Source of the DNA: Paenibacillus sp. FSL H7-0357
GTDB lineage: Bacteria > Bacillota > Bacilli > Paenibacillales > Paenibacillaceae
DNA length: 64,000 nt
NCBI RefSeq assembly: GCF_000758525.1
Contig: NZ_CP009241.1
Location: 7,421,501 to 7,485,500 of the forward strand
Reading direction: 5' to 3'
Under the pieces are notes generated by a model. That model was not told where the DNA came from. It did not search any database and saw only the letters and a list, made by a program, of their open reading frames with translations. Shown here in pieces: positions 25,036 to 34,061 of the stretch. How positions within the stretch are numbered: the first letter of the stretch is position 1; each line of letters opens with the position of its first letter. Both the position numbers and the translations under genes were made by a program.

Positions 25036-25794
25036 TTAATGATCTTTAGTGTAAGTTGGCCTGTTCAGTGTAAGCGAAACCTCGCTCCCGTCCATGAATC
25101 CGGCCTCTACACATAACTCCACCAGTTTATGCACTCCGTTAAATTGCTGACGGTTGCGCCGGTCAATTTTGACCATTGCTTCCACTGTAACCTCCTTCAG
25201 CTTCTCCACACTGTTCTGCTCCAGGGCTTGCACCAGCTCTTTCATCTTATCCAAATAATACACCGTGGTTCTAAGCGTTCGAATCAGCATGATTTGCCTT
25301 GCGTGTACCGGAGTGTACAGGCGGTAGCCGTTCTCCGGATTTCTCTCCGGGGACAGCAGCCCTTCCTTCTCCCAGTGCCGGATGGCGGAGGTCTGCACAT
25401 TCGTGATAGCCGCCACTTCTCCGATGCTCATCTTATGCTTCATTCCTTTGCCCATAACCGGATGGAGTCCGGGGTCCTGCAGCAAAGCAAGCGTTCTGCC
25501 CGCGGTGACTTTCTCTTCCTGCAAACGGGCCTGCTCGGCGCTTACCAGCCATAAGGCAGTGTCCAGCTCCCCTTTCTGAATATGCCGAAGCACCTCATAG
25601 GTCAGCGGGTAGCCAAAGCCGGGAACCATGGACCGAAGACAACGGAAATACGCCATATGCAGCCCGGTGTACAACCGGTATCCGTTAGGAGCCCGTTCCG
25701 GTGGCGGAACCACGCCCCAAGCCTCGTAATGTCTTAATGCACTGGTGCTGATGCCAAGCGCCTTGGCGATTTCAGCCGGTTTGTATATAACCAT
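25036..25794 (-). CDS. Regulator with two tandem MerR DNA-binding domains
   Basis: A 252-residue protein from ATG 25794 (GAGAGGTGA upstream). Domain one (residues 1-70) reads YKPAEIAKALGISTSALRHY and then APNGYRLY. Domain two (about 120-190) reads KMSIGEVAAITNVQTSAIRHW and then PENGYRLYTPVHARQIMLI. A helical tail without a clear effector domain follows. Two MerR heads in one chain is unusual, since MerR proteins normally dimerise to obtain two; a single chain might act as a pseudo-dimer. Its target is not visible. Confidence 0.85.
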   Translation of the reverse strand: MVIYKPAEIAKALGISTSALRHYEAWGVVPPPERAPNGYRLYTGLHMAYFRCLRSMVPGFGYPLTYEVLRHIQKGELDTALWLVSAEQARLQEEKVTAGRTLALLQDPGLHPVMGKGMKHKMSIGEVAAITNVQTSAIRHWEKEGLLSPERNPENGYRLYTPVHARQIMLIRTLRTTVYYLDKMKELVQALEQNSVEKLKEVTVEAMVKIDRRNRQQFNGVHKLVELCVEAGFMDGSEVSLTLNRPTYTKDH

Positions 25795-26019
25795 CTGCCG
25801 TTCACCTCTCTGCATACCTGATGATTGTAACAGTAGCAAAACTGCCCCGTGATGGCAAACCTTCAATCATAACCTTAAAGTGCTCTGATAGCCTTCGGGA
25901 ATAATTTAACCTCTGGGGGCAAGGGTCCTTCAGCTAAAGCTTCTCTCTTGCATCAATGTTGTATATTGGTTGGTGTAATAGATTATGCAGTAACAAATAG
26001 CGGAAATGGAGGGCTGATC

Positions 26020-26877
26020 ATGCTTACAGCAAAATTGCATGATGGAAGTGAAATCGAGGTCATAATTACGGGCGACGGACCGAACCTGCTGCTGCCGGTT
26101 AATCCGTATCCTGTTATAGGTCCCCAGGCAGCGGAAATGCTCAAATGGGGGGCTGATCCGGCACTGGGACGTTCACTGATCGACGCGCTCAGCGGTAAAT
26201 ACCGGGTTATTGCCTTTGACTATGAAGGGCATGTCCAGAGCAAGCCGAAGCCGGATACGCTGACACCCGCCAACATTGCCAAGGACTTTCTGTCCATTGC
26301 CGATGCTGCGCAAGCGCCCCAATTCGCCTATTACGGCTACTCTTGGCTGGCGCTTAGCGGACTGCAGCTGGCTCTTCGTACAGACCGCATTACCGCGCTT
26401 GTCATGGGAGGATTCCCTCCCATCGGCGGACCCTACAAGGAGATGCTCCGGGTAACGATGGCTGCGCATGAGCTGTCTCAAGCCTCACATCAACATCCGG
26501 CCCCTTCGCCGGACAGCCAGAGTGAAACCAGGGACGACTTCGACTGGTACACAGTGGAAGTCACCCTGAACGAAGCACAGACGCGGCAGTTCGTCACGTT
26601 GTATGAGGCGCTGCAGCCATTCGATGACCATGCCGCGCAAACCGCGCTCAACTGTCCCCGGATGTGTTTTGCCGGGGCTGCCGATACTATTGATTATGAT
26701 GAACGCTGGGGAGGTGTGAGGGTCGACATCGCCGGGCCTTTTCTCCGGCAGCGCGAAGAGCTCGAAGCGCTGGGCTGGAAGGTCTTGGTGCTGCCAGAGC
26801 TCGACCATACCGGGGCCATGCAGGCGTCACACGTCCTGCCCATCCTGATTCCCTGGCTTAACTCCAAGCTGCTGTAG
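26020..26877 (+). CDS. Alpha/beta-hydrolase family protein
   Basis: A 285-residue protein from ATG 26020, with TGGAGGG upstream. It has the alpha/beta hydrolase pattern: a strand with VIAFDYEGHVQSKPKP, a nucleophile elbow in YYGYSWLALSGLQLAL (Ser in the GYSWL position), an acidic residue region FAGAADTIDYDE, and a C-terminal His in LPELDHTGAMQASHV. The catalytic Ser-Asp-His set therefore seems complete. Substrate unknown. No signal peptide; it stands as a single gene. Confidence 0.85.
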   Translation: MLTAKLHDGSEIEVIITGDGPNLLLPVNPYPVIGPQAAEMLKWGADPALGRSLIDALSGKYRVIAFDYEGHVQSKPKPDTLTPANIAKDFLSIADAAQAPQFAYYGYSWLALSGLQLALRTDRITALVMGGFPPIGGPYKEMLRVTMAAHELSQASHQHPAPSPDSQSETRDDFDWYTVEVTLNEAQTRQFVTLYEALQPFDDHAAQTALNCPRMCFAGAADTIDYDERWGGVRVDIAGPFLRQREELEALGWKVLVLPELDHTGAMQASHVLPILIPWLNSKLL

Positions 26878-26978
26878 CCATGCGGAAATAAATGATTTGA
26901 GCGTAGGATCAAAGCCGGTATTTTCGGGTAAAGGTATGCAACGAATCCTATATCAGCTGGACAGAAAGGATGTTGTGC

Positions 26979-27875
26979 ATGCAGCAGGCTATGATTATCA
27001 TTAATCCCTCCTCCGGCAAGGAGGACGCGCTCGAATATATTAGTCAGGCAGAAGAGATTCTACAGAATAACGGATACATGGTTACGGTCAATGAGACGGC
27101 AAAAGAAGGCGACGCCACCCGCTTCTGCATTACTGCATGCCGGGAAGGTTATGAGCTGGTCGTTTCCATCGGCGGCGACGGCACGCTCCATGAAGTCATT
27201 AACGGGCTGATTGATCAGGAGCACCGCCCGCGGCTGGGTATAGTTCCGCTTGGAACGGTCAATGATTTTGCCCGCGCTTTGCAGGTTCCCCTGGATCCCG
27301 GACAGGCCATCGCTGCACTCACATCCTCAAGGATTCAACCAGTCGATGCCGGCCGCCTAAATGACCGGTTATTCGGAAACGTCGTCGCCGCCGGTTCACT
27401 CGCCGAAACGCTGTCAGGCGTATCGTCAGATGATAAATCGAGGCTGGGAGCCTTTGCCTATTTCAAGGAAGGCTTCAAAGAGCTTGCCGGAAGCGGCAAC
27501 CCGGCTCATTCCTTGACCATCCAGTATGATGGCGGGATATGGGAAGGCGAATCTCCGCTGTTCGTCGCCGCTCTTACCAACTCTGTAGGCGGATTCGAAA
27601 AGCTTGCGCCGGGTGCGCAAGTTGACGATGGCCTGCTTCACTGCTTTATCATCAAAGACCTCAATATCTTCAATACGCTTACAGTCAGCATCTCTTTGCT
27701 GCTGGGCAACCTGAAGGATCATAAGGATGTCATTTATTTCACGGCCAGCCATGTCACCGTAAGCTCACCCGCCCCCGTCCGGACCAATGTGGATGGCGAA
27801 GAGGGCCCGGCTCTGCCGATCCGGTTAAGCACCCTTCCCCGTTATGTTCAGGTAATCGTGCCTGAAGAGGAGTAG
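26979..27875 (+). CDS. Diacylglycerol/lipid kinase of the DagK/YegS family
   Basis: A 298-residue protein from ATG 26979 (AGAAAGG 9 bases upstream; an in-frame ATG 9 bases earlier lies too close to that site). Motifs are IIINPSSGKE at the N-terminus, the nucleotide-binding SIGGDGTLHEVINGL, and GIVPLGTVNDFARAL, all hallmarks of the DAGK catalytic family. The C-terminal beta-rich part ends in the conserved NVDGEEGPALP. It should phosphorylate diacylglycerol or a related lipid with ATP on the cytoplasmic face. The CdsA-like gene nearby also belongs to phospholipid synthesis. Confidence 0.92.
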   Translation: MQQAMIIINPSSGKEDALEYISQAEEILQNNGYMVTVNETAKEGDATRFCITACREGYELVVSIGGDGTLHEVINGLIDQEHRPRLGIVPLGTVNDFARALQVPLDPGQAIAALTSSRIQPVDAGRLNDRLFGNVVAAGSLAETLSGVSSDDKSRLGAFAYFKEGFKELAGSGNPAHSLTIQYDGGIWEGESPLFVAALTNSVGGFEKLAPGAQVDDGLLHCFIIKDLNIFNTLTVSISLLLGNLKDHKDVIYFTASHVTVSSPAPVRTNVDGEEGPALPIRLSTLPRYVQVIVPEEE

Positions 27876-27908
27876 CGGGCACTCCCAGGGGAATACCCTA
27901 TCCCCTCC

Positions 27909-28451
27909 TCATACTCCAGGCTTATACTGGTTTAATTTCCCTTCGTAAATCAACTGCAGCCGGTCGCTCTGCCGAAAATCATCGGGCGTAACGAGCGCTG
28001 GCAGCTTGTTCCATAGCTTGATGCCGGAACGGTCCAGAATTTCCGCAACAAATTGTGAGCAAAAATAAGAGTTGCTGAATTCGACCGGCTCCTTCAGTGC
28101 GATACCGATAACACCGAGGATGTTATATAGATACTTCTGCTGGCTGCGGATAAAGATGTGCAGCACACGTTTCATTTTCTCCACCTCGCGGTCCGTGACC
28201 TGAAGCTCGTAGATGACGCATGTTGTATTCGGATATTTGCTGAATGTGCCTGTCTGAACATCCTCCTTCACAAATCCGCCGTTCAGAGGATTGCTTGGAT
28301 GCTTTCTCCCGAAGCTGTACATTTCCGAAAGCCCGCGGTCAAAAGCGATCGAGGCGTGATTATACGGCGCTTTCGTGTAGCCTTGAATGAGCTTCGTAAA
28401 TAACGTGCCGGTATTCGTAAGCAGGATAAAGACCGATTGATTACCTGTCAT
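27909..28451 (-). CDS. Permuted NlpC/P60 (YiiX-like) hydrolase
   Basis: A 180-residue protein with the circularly permuted papain-like layout: a histidine in APYNHASIAFDRG (near residue 31), then the cysteine near 130 in SNSYFCSQFVAEILDRSG. Such proteins act as amidases or peptidases on lipids or cell-wall pieces. There is no signal peptide. It is divergent from the CdsA-like gene, with the starts close together. Confidence 0.8.
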   Translation of the reverse strand: MTGNQSVFILLTNTGTLFTKLIQGYTKAPYNHASIAFDRGLSEMYSFGRKHPSNPLNGGFVKEDVQTGTFSKYPNTTCVIYELQVTDREVEKMKRVLHIFIRSQQKYLYNILGVIGIALKEPVEFSNSYFCSQFVAEILDRSGIKLWNKLPALVTPDDFRQSDRLQLIYEGKLNQYKPGV

Positions 28452-28535
28452 TTACAAAATTTCCCCTTATCAAGTTTGGAAGTTTCCTTCATAATAACAT
28501 ATGATTCCTTTAATGGAATCCTACCCTGCGACAAG

Positions 28536-29462
28536 TTGGTGATAGCTATAGACCGCTCCTTATTAACATTAGTGCTAATTTTCGCTGCCCTTTCGGCCAT
28601 CCATTTAATTTATGTTGTAGTGAGCAGACTCCAAAAGAACAAGGACTATACCGGCATCGGCTTTCGCATCAAAACCTGGTGGGGCATGCTCCTTATCTTT
28701 TGCCTGGCCACCTTGTTCAATCCGGTTGTCTCGCTGCTGTCGCTGATGGCGCTCACTTTCTTCGCCCTAAAGGAATATTTCTCGATGATCCGGACCCGAA
28801 AAGCCGACCGCCGGCTGTTCCTCTGGGCGTACCTGGCGATTCCTTTGCAGTTCTATTGGATTTATATTGAGTGGTACGGGATGTTTATCGTCTTCATTCC
28901 CGTGTATGTATTTCTGCTCCTGCCGCTCCCGCGGCTGATCAACAAAGGCACGCTCGGCTTTCTGCGCAGCGTCAGCTCCACCCAATGGGGACTTATGCTG
29001 ATGGTGTTCGGGCTTAGCCATCTGGCCTACTTTCAATTTGCCACCCCGGAATACGGAGCCGGACTCGTCCTGTTCCTGGTCGTATTAACCCAGCTCAATG
29101 ATGTCATTCATTATCTGGCCTCGATCTATTTCGGCAAACATAAGGTGGTTCCGACCGCCAACCCCAACCTGACCTGGGAAGGGTTCATCTGCGCATTTGT
29201 GGTAACAACAGGGGTATCCTATCTGATCTATCCCTACCTGACGCCGCTTAACCCGACCTTCGGACTTTTGTCCGGCATGCTGATCAGTCTCAGCGGTTAC
29301 TTCGGCAGCTTAACGGTTTCCGTGCTGAAACGGGATTTGCTGATCGGAGATGATGACAAGTTCGACGCGCTCAAAAAAAGCTATTTAAGCCGGGTCGACA
29401 GCCTGACTTACACCTCGCCGGTCTTCTTCCATGTCATCCGTTATTTCTTCGATTTCATGTAG
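28536..29462 (+). CDS. CdsA-like phosphatidate cytidylyltransferase family protein
   Basis: Started at the TTG at 28536 this is 308 residues; GTG 28539 is equally possible and no ideal ribosome binding site exists. There are eight or more membrane helices. The C-terminal third carries the family region with LNDVIHYLASIYFGKHKVVP, NPNLTWEG and the closing SVLKRDLLIGDDDKFD-type motif. The classic CdsA signature (S-x-x-K-R-x-x-x-K-D-x-x) is recognisable but altered. The enzyme would make CDP-diacylglycerol from phosphatidate and CTP. It is probably a paralogue rather than the housekeeping copy. Confidence 0.8.
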   Translation: MVIAIDRSLLTLVLIFAALSAIHLIYVVVSRLQKNKDYTGIGFRIKTWWGMLLIFCLATLFNPVVSLLSLMALTFFALKEYFSMIRTRKADRRLFLWAYLAIPLQFYWIYIEWYGMFIVFIPVYVFLLLPLPRLINKGTLGFLRSVSSTQWGLMLMVFGLSHLAYFQFATPEYGAGLVLFLVVLTQLNDVIHYLASIYFGKHKVVPTANPNLTWEGFICAFVVTTGVSYLIYPYLTPLNPTFGLLSGMLISLSGYFGSLTVSVLKRDLLIGDDDKFDALKKSYLSRVDSLTYTSPVFFHVIRYFFDFM

Positions 29463-29473
29463 GAGAAACAGCA

Positions 29474-29512
29474 AGCAGCACGCCCCCGCTGACCGGAGAC
29501 GTGCTGCTTTCT
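29474..29512. terminator. Terminator between convergent genes
   Basis: AGCAGCACG pairs with CGTGCTGCT over a 17-base loop, followed on the plus strand by TTTCT. It is placed between the CdsA-like gene and the repeat lipoprotein gene and can serve either. Confidence 0.75.
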
Positions 29513-29530
29513 GCATTGTACTACCTTCTT

Positions 29531-31687
29531 TTACTGCTGAACTTCGCCCTCAGCTCCGGTCGGTGGACTACCTCCGCCGCCAAATCCGCCTTCAGGTCTC
29601 GTTCCGCCGCCGCCTCGGCCGCCACCCATGCCGCCGCCCATACCGCTCGTGGCAGTGGTTACTCCGGATTCATTCAACCAGGTTACGCTGCTGGAGATGT
29701 CGAAGGATACCACTTCGGTACCACCGCTATAAGCGCCGTCGTTGTACAGGCCATCCACTGCCGTACCTGTCGAGCTTCCGCCGGTGGAGAGGGTATACGA
29801 CCCGCCTTCTTTAAGATCCGGCGAGCTGATGACTACTGATCTGTAGCTCTTCGATGGAGCGAACGTAGCAATCGTATTGCCGTCGCTGTCCTGCAGATGA
29901 ACCAGTTGTCCAGCCTCCTGCGAATCCGTGAACGTCATGGCGATCGAGTATTGGCTGGATGCATCACTTGGAGCCTGAAGCATACCCGCACTTCCCGCTA
30001 CTACCAGATATCCGCCAGTGATCTCGAAGGTTCCGTCATAATCCAAAGTGCCATTGCCATCAGCAGTTGGACCATTGGTGATCACAGTACCGCCCGTCAT
30101 CACGACCGATCCGTTCGAATCCAATCCGTCCCCTGCAGCATCAACGGTTAATGTGCCTCCGCTAATCGTGAGCAGGTTGTTGCCGGAGCTGGTGAACTGG
30201 TCCTGTCTCTGTGTTCCTTCTGCAGAATTATCATCATTGCCTCCGGCAACATTCACACCGTCATCGGACGCAGTCACATCAATCTCACCGCCTGAAATGG
30301 TGATATTCGCACCTTCAATTCCTTCATAGCTCTTTGTAATATTAACCGTTCCACCCGACAGGCTTGTCAGGCTATCCGCATGAATACCGTCATCGCCTGC
30401 AGCAATCTGGAGTTCTCCATCTGTGATGGAGACATTGCTGTTGCTGTGCACCGCATCATCGGCGGAATCAATCGTGAAGCTTCCGCCGTTCACCGTAAGA
30501 TCTCCTCCGGCTTTCAGCCCTTTAGCGCTCGTGGATTCGGTTTCTGTTGCAGTTGCCGTATCAGCAGATGCTGCTGTCGTGTCACTCGTTGCAGTCGTCG
30601 CAGCGGTTCCAGCGGTTGCGGCAGGTTCGGCTGCCTGATCTGCCGGTGCCTGACCCGAACCCGTACCGTCTGCAGGAGCCTGAGTACCTCTCATACCCCG
30701 GCCGCCGCCCATTCCCATGCCTCCTCCTTGGTCGCCCGTCTTCACTTCGGCGTTAGCATTGCCGCCGCCGGTCAGAAGGTTAAATGTCCCTCCATCAGCA
30801 ACCAGCGTTGTCTCGGCCTGGATTCCGTCGTTGCCGGCCACAATATCAAACGTTCCGGCCGTAATGGCAATGAATCCTTTGTCAGCATCCTCATCGTTGG
30901 TCGATTTGATCCCGTCTCCCTCGGCATTGATAGTCATTGTGCCGTCTTGAATAGCGATCAGATCTTTGCCGACAATCCCGTCATCGGCTGCCTGCACTTC
31001 AATCGTGCCCGACACAATCTTCAGGTCATCCTTGCTGGTGATTCCGTCCTTGTAGCTGGCGGTAACCGACAGCTTGCCTGTTCCGTTAATCGTCAGGTCT
31101 GCCTTGCTGAAGATAGCCGCACTTGGCTCATCGGTAGTATCATCAGCCAAGATATAGGTGATGCCGTCGGTAATCTTGTTGTCCGTACCTTCCTGCAGGG
31201 TCATAATGACCTTGCCTGCTTCCTTAATGTAGACCGGTGCGCTGCTGCTGTTGTGAAGCGTAGCGCCGTTCAGCACCAGATGAACACTTCCTTTATCCTG
31301 AACATCAATAATGATCTGCCCTTCATTCAGCGTTCCGCTGACAACATAAGTACCTGCCGCTGTAATCGTTACTACTCCCCCGGAGGCTGCTGCGCCGGAA
31401 CCGCTAACGGTTGCGCCCGTTTCATTCAGCGCTATCGCGGTGGAGCTGTCCGCGCTCCATGCTATAGCGGTATCTTCTTCGTCAAAGGTAACCAGATCCG
31501 CTGCCTTGACACTTGCCAGCTGTACACTGGAAGCCGTTGTGCTCTGCGCGGATGCCGTCGTTACGGCTGCTGTTGTTGCAGTGGTCGAGGCCGATTGTGT
31601 TGCGGAACTGGCTGCGCCGCAAGCTGACATTACAGCAGCGAGCAACAGCACCAGCCCTACTTTACTTCCCATGATAAATTTATTCAT
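29531..31687 (-). CDS. Large beta-helix-like repeat lipoprotein (carbohydrate-binding domain type)
   Basis: A 718-residue lipoprotein (signal MNKFIMGSKVGLVLLLAAV, lipobox SAC) from ATG 31687. After a Ser/Thr/Ala linker, the body is made of many short repeats of the kind I-x-G-G-T/E-x-x-x-x-A-x-D-D-G-I, as in parallel beta-helix proteins of the DUF4353 carbohydrate-binding type. A long Ala/Thr-rich insert lies near 340-400, and the C-terminus is rich in Gly and Met. It is the last gene of an operon with DUF4956 and VTC-domain genes, a grouping often seen in Firmicutes. Role probably in surface or extracellular matrix; substrate unknown. Confidence 0.85.
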   Translation of the reverse strand: MNKFIMGSKVGLVLLLAAVMSACGAASSATQSASTTATTAAVTTASAQSTTASSVQLASVKAADLVTFDEEDTAIAWSADSSTAIALNETGATVSGSGAAASGGVVTITAAGTYVVSGTLNEGQIIIDVQDKGSVHLVLNGATLHNSSSAPVYIKEAGKVIMTLQEGTDNKITDGITYILADDTTDEPSAAIFSKADLTINGTGKLSVTASYKDGITSKDDLKIVSGTIEVQAADDGIVGKDLIAIQDGTMTINAEGDGIKSTNDEDADKGFIAITAGTFDIVAGNDGIQAETTLVADGGTFNLLTGGGNANAEVKTGDQGGGMGMGGGRGMRGTQAPADGTGSGQAPADQAAEPAATAGTAATTATSDTTAASADTATATETESTSAKGLKAGGDLTVNGGSFTIDSADDAVHSNSNVSITDGELQIAAGDDGIHADSLTSLSGGTVNITKSYEGIEGANITISGGEIDVTASDDGVNVAGGNDDNSAEGTQRQDQFTSSGNNLLTISGGTLTVDAAGDGLDSNGSVVMTGGTVITNGPTADGNGTLDYDGTFEITGGYLVVAGSAGMLQAPSDASSQYSIAMTFTDSQEAGQLVHLQDSDGNTIATFAPSKSYRSVVISSPDLKEGGSYTLSTGGSSTGTAVDGLYNDGAYSGGTEVVSFDISSSVTWLNESGVTTATSGMGGGMGGGRGGGGTRPEGGFGGGGSPPTGAEGEVQQ

Positions 31688-31709
31688 ATCAATCAATCCC
31701 TTCATTCTT

Positions 31710-32393
31710 CTAGTATTCTGTGAGAGTCGGGCTCATCGTCAGTGACAGATCCAGGTTGCCGTTGCGGCAGCGGATCGCATCCAGCAGTTCCTTCTGGCTC
31801 GTGTGCTCATCAATCGTCACGGCGTAGACCAGTTCATATAAGCTGCCAAGCTCAGTGGTGCGGATCTTTTTCAGTTCATAAGCGACATTGAATTTGGCAA
31901 AAACCTCTGCGAAAGCCTCCTCGTAACCCAGGTTCTCGGGAATGGTCACTTTCAGCGTTTTTTGCATTGTTTTTCTCACACCAAAACCTGTGCGGTTCAG
32001 GATAAACATAATAATGCAGAGAATAATGGTAAATAGTGCAGCGTAACCGAATGCGCCTACGCCGCAGGCAAGGCCGGAGGCCATGGTGAACAGGACAAAG
32101 GTGATATCCTTAGGATCACCCGGCGCACTTCGGAAGCGGATGATCGAGAACGCCCCGGCCAAGCTGAAGGCTCTGGCGACATTGCTGCCGATCAGCAGGA
32201 TGATGATGGCCACAATGACCGGCAGCAGCACCATCGTGAGTGTAAAGCTTTGCGAATATCCCGTCGGGCTTGTTTTCATATAGGTCAGACTAATAATCGC
32301 GCCCAGGGCGATAGCGGTCAGGATGGTTAGAATAGCGTTTGTGAACGTTAATTCTGTACTCGTCAGAGCCGCCGAAAAGAGGTTATCAAGCAT
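31710..32393 (-). CDS. DUF4956 membrane protein
   Basis: A 227-residue protein from ATG 32393, overlapping the VTC-domain gene by 8 bases. It has four membrane helices in its first half and the characteristic RAFSLAGAFSIIRFRSAPGD region between helices. A soluble ferredoxin-like C-terminal domain (about 150-227) follows. DUF4956 genes almost always accompany VTC-domain genes, so the two likely form one membrane-bound complex. Exact activity is not known. Confidence 0.88.
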   Translation of the reverse strand: MLDNLFSAALTSTELTFTNAILTILTAIALGAIISLTYMKTSPTGYSQSFTLTMVLLPVIVAIIILLIGSNVARAFSLAGAFSIIRFRSAPGDPKDITFVLFTMASGLACGVGAFGYAALFTIILCIIMFILNRTGFGVRKTMQKTLKVTIPENLGYEEAFAEVFAKFNVAYELKKIRTTELGSLYELVYAVTIDEHTSQKELLDAIRCRNGNLDLSLTMSPTLTEY

Positions 32394-33129
32394 ACAGGAC
32401 ACTCTCACTTTCTGTTTTACTGTTTCTCAGCATTTTTTTATATTCATTGCCGTATTTGGAGAAGCTCGTGCGGTACATTTGGTGCTCAGAGAGCATTTTG
32501 GAGAGCCAGACCGGGATCGTTTTTTCCGCCTTCACTTCCATCAGACATTGACCCGGTTCCATCAGCGGTTCGCCGTGAGTGCCATGCTCCATCTTGAGAT
32601 CGTACCGCCGGCTGCGGATATTCGTATCGAACGTGATGCGGAGATCGCGGTTATTTTTGCAGAACATCGCTTTGCGGTCATAGGACAGATACACCATAGG
32701 CTGCAGATCATATCGTGTCAGGAAGTATTTGATTTCCTCAATAACCTGCTTGTTCATATAATCCTTGTATTCCGGTTCAACTCCTGTGCGGACAAAATCA
32801 TATGCCTCGTGCAGTGTCAGCGAAGTTCTTCTTTTGTTGACCAGGCCGAACACCTTTTTCTTAATCTCCAGATACACCTTCGTCTCTCCATTGGGTATCC
32901 CGTAAGCTCTTAACCTAAGCTTCTCCTTGTATTTCGGTTTAGCCAGGCTGTTGCGGATCAGCGTATGGTGCGCCGTGTCATAATACAGATTGGTGATGGA
33001 GTAATATTCATGCTGCTTGTTGTAATCGTCAGGCTCCATATATTGAAGCAATTCATTGTAAAGGTGGAGGTAGGCTTCATTGTCGAACAAATACTTGTTC
33101 TCATATCGGTTAAAAACTTCGATCGCCAT
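32386..33129 (-). CDS. VTC-domain (polyphosphate polymerase-like) protein
   Basis: A 247-residue protein with the tunnel-fold VTC pattern: FNRYENKYLFD at the N-terminus, YSITNLYYDT, KEKLRLRAYG, VYLEIKKKVFG, and CLMEVKAEKTIPVWLSKML near the end. The basic Arg/Lys and acidic Glu pairs are those that bind nucleotide and phosphate in Vtc4. It is soluble and first in an operon with DUF4956 and the repeat lipoprotein. Bacterial members are proposed to make polyphosphate or another polyanion. The divergent OmpR-type system is its probable regulator. Confidence 0.88.
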   Translation of the reverse strand: MAIEVFNRYENKYLFDNEAYLHLYNELLQYMEPDDYNKQHEYYSITNLYYDTAHHTLIRNSLAKPKYKEKLRLRAYGIPNGETKVYLEIKKKVFGLVNKRRTSLTLHEAYDFVRTGVEPEYKDYMNKQVIEEIKYFLTRYDLQPMVYLSYDRKAMFCKNNRDLRITFDTNIRSRRYDLKMEHGTHGEPLMEPGQCLMEVKAEKTIPVWLSKMLSEHQMYRTSFSKYGNEYKKMLRNSKTESESVLYA

Positions 33130-33383
33130 GGGGTTCAGATCCTTTCTTATTCGAGTATTTCGTGTGTCCCGCTTGCTTATGAATGTATCTTAGTCCCCGA
33201 ACCTTTAGTGAAGCTTAAATGGTTTTACACAGGTTTAATTTTTTTACACAGGCCTAACAAAAGGGCACATAGCGGCGCTTGCTATATATGAAGAAAGAGA
33301 TTCCATTAAGGTTCGCTAAAGGTAATCTTGTTATAATGGCGTAAGCAGCAAGCACACAATTTATGCAGAGGATGTTTAACCCT

Positions 33384-34061
33384 ATGAGAATATTAATAGT
33401 AGAAGACGAGGTGCATCTGGCGGAAGCCGTCACGCAAATCTTGAAGAAACATAATTATTCGGTAGACGCCGTGCATGACGGCAGATCGGGACTTGATTAC
33501 GCATTAAGCGGGATCTATGATTTGCTGCTGCTCGACATCATGATGCCGGAGATAGATGGAATCAGTGTGCTGAGGGCCCTCCGGAATAAGGAAGTGGCTA
33601 CACCTGTCATTTTTCTGACCGCCAAAGGCGAAATTACAGATATGGTAACTGGGCTCGATTATGGGGCTGATGACTACATCGCCAAACCTTTTTCATCAGA
33701 GGAATTGCTGGCCCGGATACGGGCGGTGCTGCGGCGCAAAGGCGAGGTTCTGCCGGATGATGCGCTGAAGTTCGGGGATTTGGAGCTGAATACGACCAAT
33801 CTGCGGCTTACGGTGAACGGCAAGGAAATGAAGCTGAACCTCAAGGAAAGCGAGCTGCTGGAGCTGCTGATCATACGGAAACAATCCGTAACCTCCAAGG
33901 AGCAGATTATTGAGAAGCTGTGGGGATTCGATTCCGAGGCGGAGCATAACAATGTGGAGGTCTATATCTCTTTTCTGCGCAAAAAGCTCACGTTCCTGGG
34001 TTCGGCTATACGCATCAGCACAATCCGGAACGTCGGCTATGTATTAGAGGTGAATACCTGA
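33384..34061 (+). CDS. OmpR-family response regulator
   Basis: A 225-residue protein beginning MRILIVEDE, with the acceptor aspartate in DLLLLDIMMPEIDG, the threonine in VIFLTAKGE and the lysine in DDYIAKPFSSEELLARI. A winged-helix DNA-binding domain follows from about 125 (LNLKESELLELLIIRK, then VEVYISFLRKKL). The start at 33384 is preferred to an upstream in-frame ATG because the conserved start follows AGAGGAT. It overlaps the stop/start of its kinase by one base and is divergent from the VTC operon, its likely target. Confidence 0.9.
   Translation: MRILIVEDEVHLAEAVTQILKKHNYSVDAVHDGRSGLDYALSGIYDLLLLDIMMPEIDGISVLRALRNKEVATPVIFLTAKGEITDMVTGLDYGADDYIAKPFSSEELLARIRAVLRRKGEVLPDDALKFGDLELNTTNLRLTVNGKEMKLNLKESELLELLIIRKQSVTSKEQIIEKLWGFDSEAEHNNVEVYISFLRKKLTFLGSAIRISTIRNVGYVLEVNT

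Noticed and set aside
29560..31627. Several long plus-strand frames opposite the repeat lipoprotein
   Set aside because: They mirror the repeated Ala/Thr/Gly codons of the lipoprotein and have no start signals.
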